Positions 42,624-44,362 of a stretch of 44,362 bases of DNA are shown piece by piece. A program made the position numbers and the translations under genes. The first letter of the stretch is position 1. Each line of letters starts with the position of its first letter. Below the pieces are notes generated by a model, which worked only from the letters and a program-made list of their open reading frames with translations, was not told where the DNA came from and made no database searches. The stretch spans positions 1-44,362 of the forward strand of contig CAISYL010000221.1 of assembly GCA_903889655.1 (NCBI GenBank), given 5' to 3'. Origin of the DNA: an uncultured Alphaproteobacteria bacterium (GTDB taxonomy: Bacteria; Pseudomonadota; Alphaproteobacteria; Parvibaculales; Parvibaculaceae).

Positions 42624-43109
42624 ATGCTTTCGGAGATCTCGCACATCGAATTCAGGGCCGCCATGAAGGCATGTGACCTGATGCAGAAAGACGTCGCAAA
42701 GATGGCCGGCCGAACGATCAGCATGGTCAGCAATTGGGCCACCGGGAGATGCCCGATTCCTCAATACATGGCCACGGTCTTCATTCTCGCCAACCCGGAA
42801 GACGCGCGTCATAATCTTCGGGACTTCGGCGGCGACGCGTTTGCCGCCAGCTTTCTGTTCGAATGGTACGAGGTGCTCGGCCTGGAGCCGACGGCGACCC
42901 TCGACGAGGCGAAAGCGGCGCGCAATGCACTCGCCAAGCTCTATCACCCGGATTCCAAGCAATCGAACTTCGCAAACCACCGGATCATGGCTCGCATATC
43001 TGCGGCGTTCCAGGAAGCGAAAACCATGCTCGAAGAACAACCTCAGCCGGCGGAGCGGCGCGAGCAAAAGGGCCGCAGAGGGCCGAGGTCAACCAGCGCA
43101 GCAGCCTAA
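42624..43109 (+). CDS. HTH and J-domain fusion protein
   Basis: The 161-residue protein has an N-terminal helix-turn-helix of XRE type (residues 6-50, FRAAMKACDLMQKDVAKMAG then TISMVSNWATGRCPIP) and a C-terminal J domain (residues 80-138): WYEVLGLEPTATLDEAKAAR, then the HPD tripeptide at 108-110, then ISAAFQEAKTML. The HPD is essential for stimulating Hsp70 (DnaK) ATPase. The fusion could bring DnaK to a DNA-bound complex such as a repressor or initiator, as DnaJ does for RepA of other plasmids. ATG 42624 has GAGG seven bases upstream; an earlier in-frame TTG is not needed. The tail is basic. Confidence 0.75.
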   Translation: MLSEISHIEFRAAMKACDLMQKDVAKMAGRTISMVSNWATGRCPIPQYMATVFILANPEDARHNLRDFGGDAFAASFLFEWYEVLGLEPTATLDEAKAARNALAKLYHPDSKQSNFANHRIMARISAAFQEAKTMLEEQPQPAERREQKGRRGPRSTSAAA

Positions 43110-43438
43110 ATCGAAACGCTCTGCATTTTCTCTTCGGACGCTGACAACACGATTTCGCCAGCCCGCAACTTTTTGTGCAGCTCGATATTGAGGTTTGCCC
43201 GCGCGTCGATTGGCATCAACGGATTCTCTTTGATCGCTGATGTGAACTGGACAGCAATCTCAGCGTAACCCAAACCCTCGCGGGTCGGCACGAGCTGCCC
43301 GTGATCGTCTCGAGTCAAGAGCCCCTTCTCCTCGAGTTGCCTGAGCACCGGCGCTGAGATGAAGACGGGCGTTTCCTGCACATGCGCCAACCACGTCATG
43401 TGCAGGGTCGAGAGCCAAATGAACTTCTTGCCGGACAT
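43106..43438 (-). CDS. Small unknown protein downstream of the LPD7 gene
   Basis: The 110-residue protein has a winged-helix-like middle (FISAPVLRQLEEKGLLTRDD then LVPTREGLGYAEI), suggesting a small DNA-binding or regulatory fold. ATG 43438 is used; a TTG at 43540 would overlap the upstream gene by 38 bases and has less support. It converges with the HTH/J gene (ends overlap by four bases). No family recognised. Confidence 0.5.
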   Translation of the reverse strand: MSGKKFIWLSTLHMTWLAHVQETPVFISAPVLRQLEEKGLLTRDDHGQLVPTREGLGYAEIAVQFTSAIKENPLMPIDARANLNIELHKKLRAGEIVLSASEEKMQSVSI

Positions 43439-43502
43439 TTCCTGCACCCGCTCCAGTGAACCGAGGGCGACAGAATCCCCGGAGCGTGTGCAAGGAACCA
43501 GA

Positions 43503-44362
43503 TTAGGACGCCGGGTTTGGCTCGCCGACTTCCTGGCCAAGCGGTTCGTCTGCCGGCTTACGATCGTACCAGCTATTCACCGGAGAGAACGAGGTGCCGA
43601 ATGCAACCTTCTTTCCGGCTGGCGCCTTTGACGGCGGCGCTGGTTCTTCAATCGGATCTTCGGCCGACAGTGGAGAGAGATCAGCAGTTTCCGTGGAGAG
43701 CTCTGCTTCCGATACGGATTCACGCACCTCGGGAAGAGGCGAGTTCGCCGGGAAGACGCGAAGATCGGGAGTCTCCTTCCTGGTCTTCTTGAGCCATCCA
43801 CTGATGCGCTGCTCTCTGGCCCACCGACGTGCCAACGAAGCGGATGGTTCGTATCCAACCACTTCAATGCCTCGCCTCTGAGCTTCCAGCCAGCATTGCG
43901 CGACCAACTTGTCGTTGCCTTCCAGACGTAGCGCACCTCCCCAGTCTTCGGCGCTCTTATCCAGAATGGCCGAGATCGCTCTCCGGCCGCCCCTCCCGAA
44001 GAGCTCAAGGGAATTGCCGCTATCACGGAGCGTCGATCCCCCGCCCAGGCGAATCCAAACCGAGCCGTCCTCGGTCCAGGTTCGGCGATAACCGCGCGCC
44101 CACCACCGTTCTTCAACGGATTTGGCGCCGAGCGACGCACCCGCTCCGGATGCGTCGCTCGAGGCTTGTGTATTCACGGCTTCGTTCGCCTGCGGTGCCC
44201 CCGTCCACGGCGAATCTTTGCCCTTCCTGGCGGCAGCAACACGGCGTTGGACTTCGATCGCCTCCGGCCGGTCGCCCCATGGGAAAAACAACTCGGCGGC
44301 GAGCGAGGCAAATTTCCTCGCGTGCCCTTCTTCCTTTGTCAGATAGAGCTTTTGGTCCGTGG
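43503..44362 (-). CDS. C-terminal part of a large LPD7-domain protein (relaxase-type), 5' end outside window
   Basis: The frame is open to the right edge, so only the last 286 or so residues are seen. They contain the LPD7 module (large polyvalent protein-associated domain 7): RTWTEDGSVWIRLGGGSTLRDS, then LELFGRGGRRA and EVVGYEPSASLARRW. LPD7 is common at the ends of MobA/VirD2-type relaxases and other multi-domain plasmid proteins. The last 90 residues are polar and disordered (EEPAPPSKAPAGKK). A TTG inside the frame could mimic a start but the reading continues upstream without a break (it reads KLYLTKEEGHARKF). The missing part should show the relaxase domain. Confidence 0.6.
   Translation of the reverse strand, partial: TDQKLYLTKEEGHARKFASLAAELFFPWGDRPEAIEVQRRVAAARKGKDSPWTGAPQANEAVNTQASSDASGAGASLGAKSVEERWWARGYRRTWTEDGSVWIRLGGGSTLRDSGNSLELFGRGGRRAISAILDKSAEDWGGALRLEGNDKLVAQCWLEAQRRGIEVVGYEPSASLARRWAREQRISGWLKKTRKETPDLRVFPANSPLPEVRESVSEAELSTETADLSPLSAEDPIEEPAPPSKAPAGKKVAFGTSFSPVNSWYDRKPADEPLGQEVGEPNPAS

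Overview
This window looks like part of a large conjugative plasmid (or an ICE-like element) from an alphaproteobacterium, most likely of the order Hyphomicrobiales (rhizobia and relatives). The evidence is a GC-rich sequence, an iteron origin with a RepA-type (RPA family) initiator, a GapR (DUF2312) protein, two MucR/Ros regulators, a DUF1612 'RHE_PE00001'-type protein, a DUF7007 protein and a class II (B12-dependent) ribonucleotide reductase. I see no rRNA, tRNA, CRISPR array or intact transposase. Assignments rest on reading motifs and gene order; no database search was possible.

Layout. (1) 1-6735, + strand: a type IVB (Dot/Icm, IncI-Tra-like) transfer block with a DotC-like tail, DotB ATPase, IcmT, a ParM-like actin, two small proteins, a lytic transglycosylase, DotM/IcmP and two membrane-anchored unknowns. 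(2) 6761-12009: accessory genes: DUF7007, a membrane protein, an AbiE-type toxin-antitoxin pair in reversed order with a palindromic operator, a GIY-YIG protein and two unknowns. (3) 12039-13709: the origin. Eight iterons in one orientation and four in the other flank an A+T-rich segment, with a further inverted pair just before repA. (4) 13702-19244, - strand: recJ, a degenerate UvrD-like protein and the large DotO/IcmB (TraU) ATPase. (5) 19429-24395, - strand: two unknowns, a prepilin peptidase and plasmid nrdJ. (6) 24527-26479, - strand: gapR and a DUF4942/methyltransferase. (7) 26812-30560, + strand: a helical protein, two exported proteins and a compact type IA topoisomerase. (8) 30616-31917, - strand: a HEPN-motif protein. 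(9) 31981-34252: a second pair of inverted repeat arrays with a strong terminator between them, the DUF1612 gene and seven TGCTAGCA sites. (10) 34289-36140: ParA, a ribbon-helix-helix ParB-like partner and an unknown. (11) 36276-44362: two MucR genes, a CDGA-motif protein plus an HNH protein, an SSB-like protein ending in IPF, a P-loop protein, an HTH/J-domain fusion and the 3' end of a large LPD7 (relaxase-type) gene that runs off the right edge.

How it works together (inference). RepA with the iterons starts replication. ParA with its partner and the TGCTAGCA repeats, and perhaps the ParM-like filament, handle segregation. The DotB/DotO/DotM/IcmT set, the transglycosylase, the prepilin peptidase and the exported proteins belong to conjugation. 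RecJ, the topoisomerase, the SSB-like protein, NrdJ and GapR form a DNA-metabolism set. MucR proteins probably repress A+T-rich promoters. The AbiE pair and the HEPN protein are candidate stability or defence genes. The most unusual items are the second inverted-repeat locus with its possible small RNA (31981-32623), the degenerate UvrD-like protein, the SSB-tip protein and the HTH/J-domain fusion.
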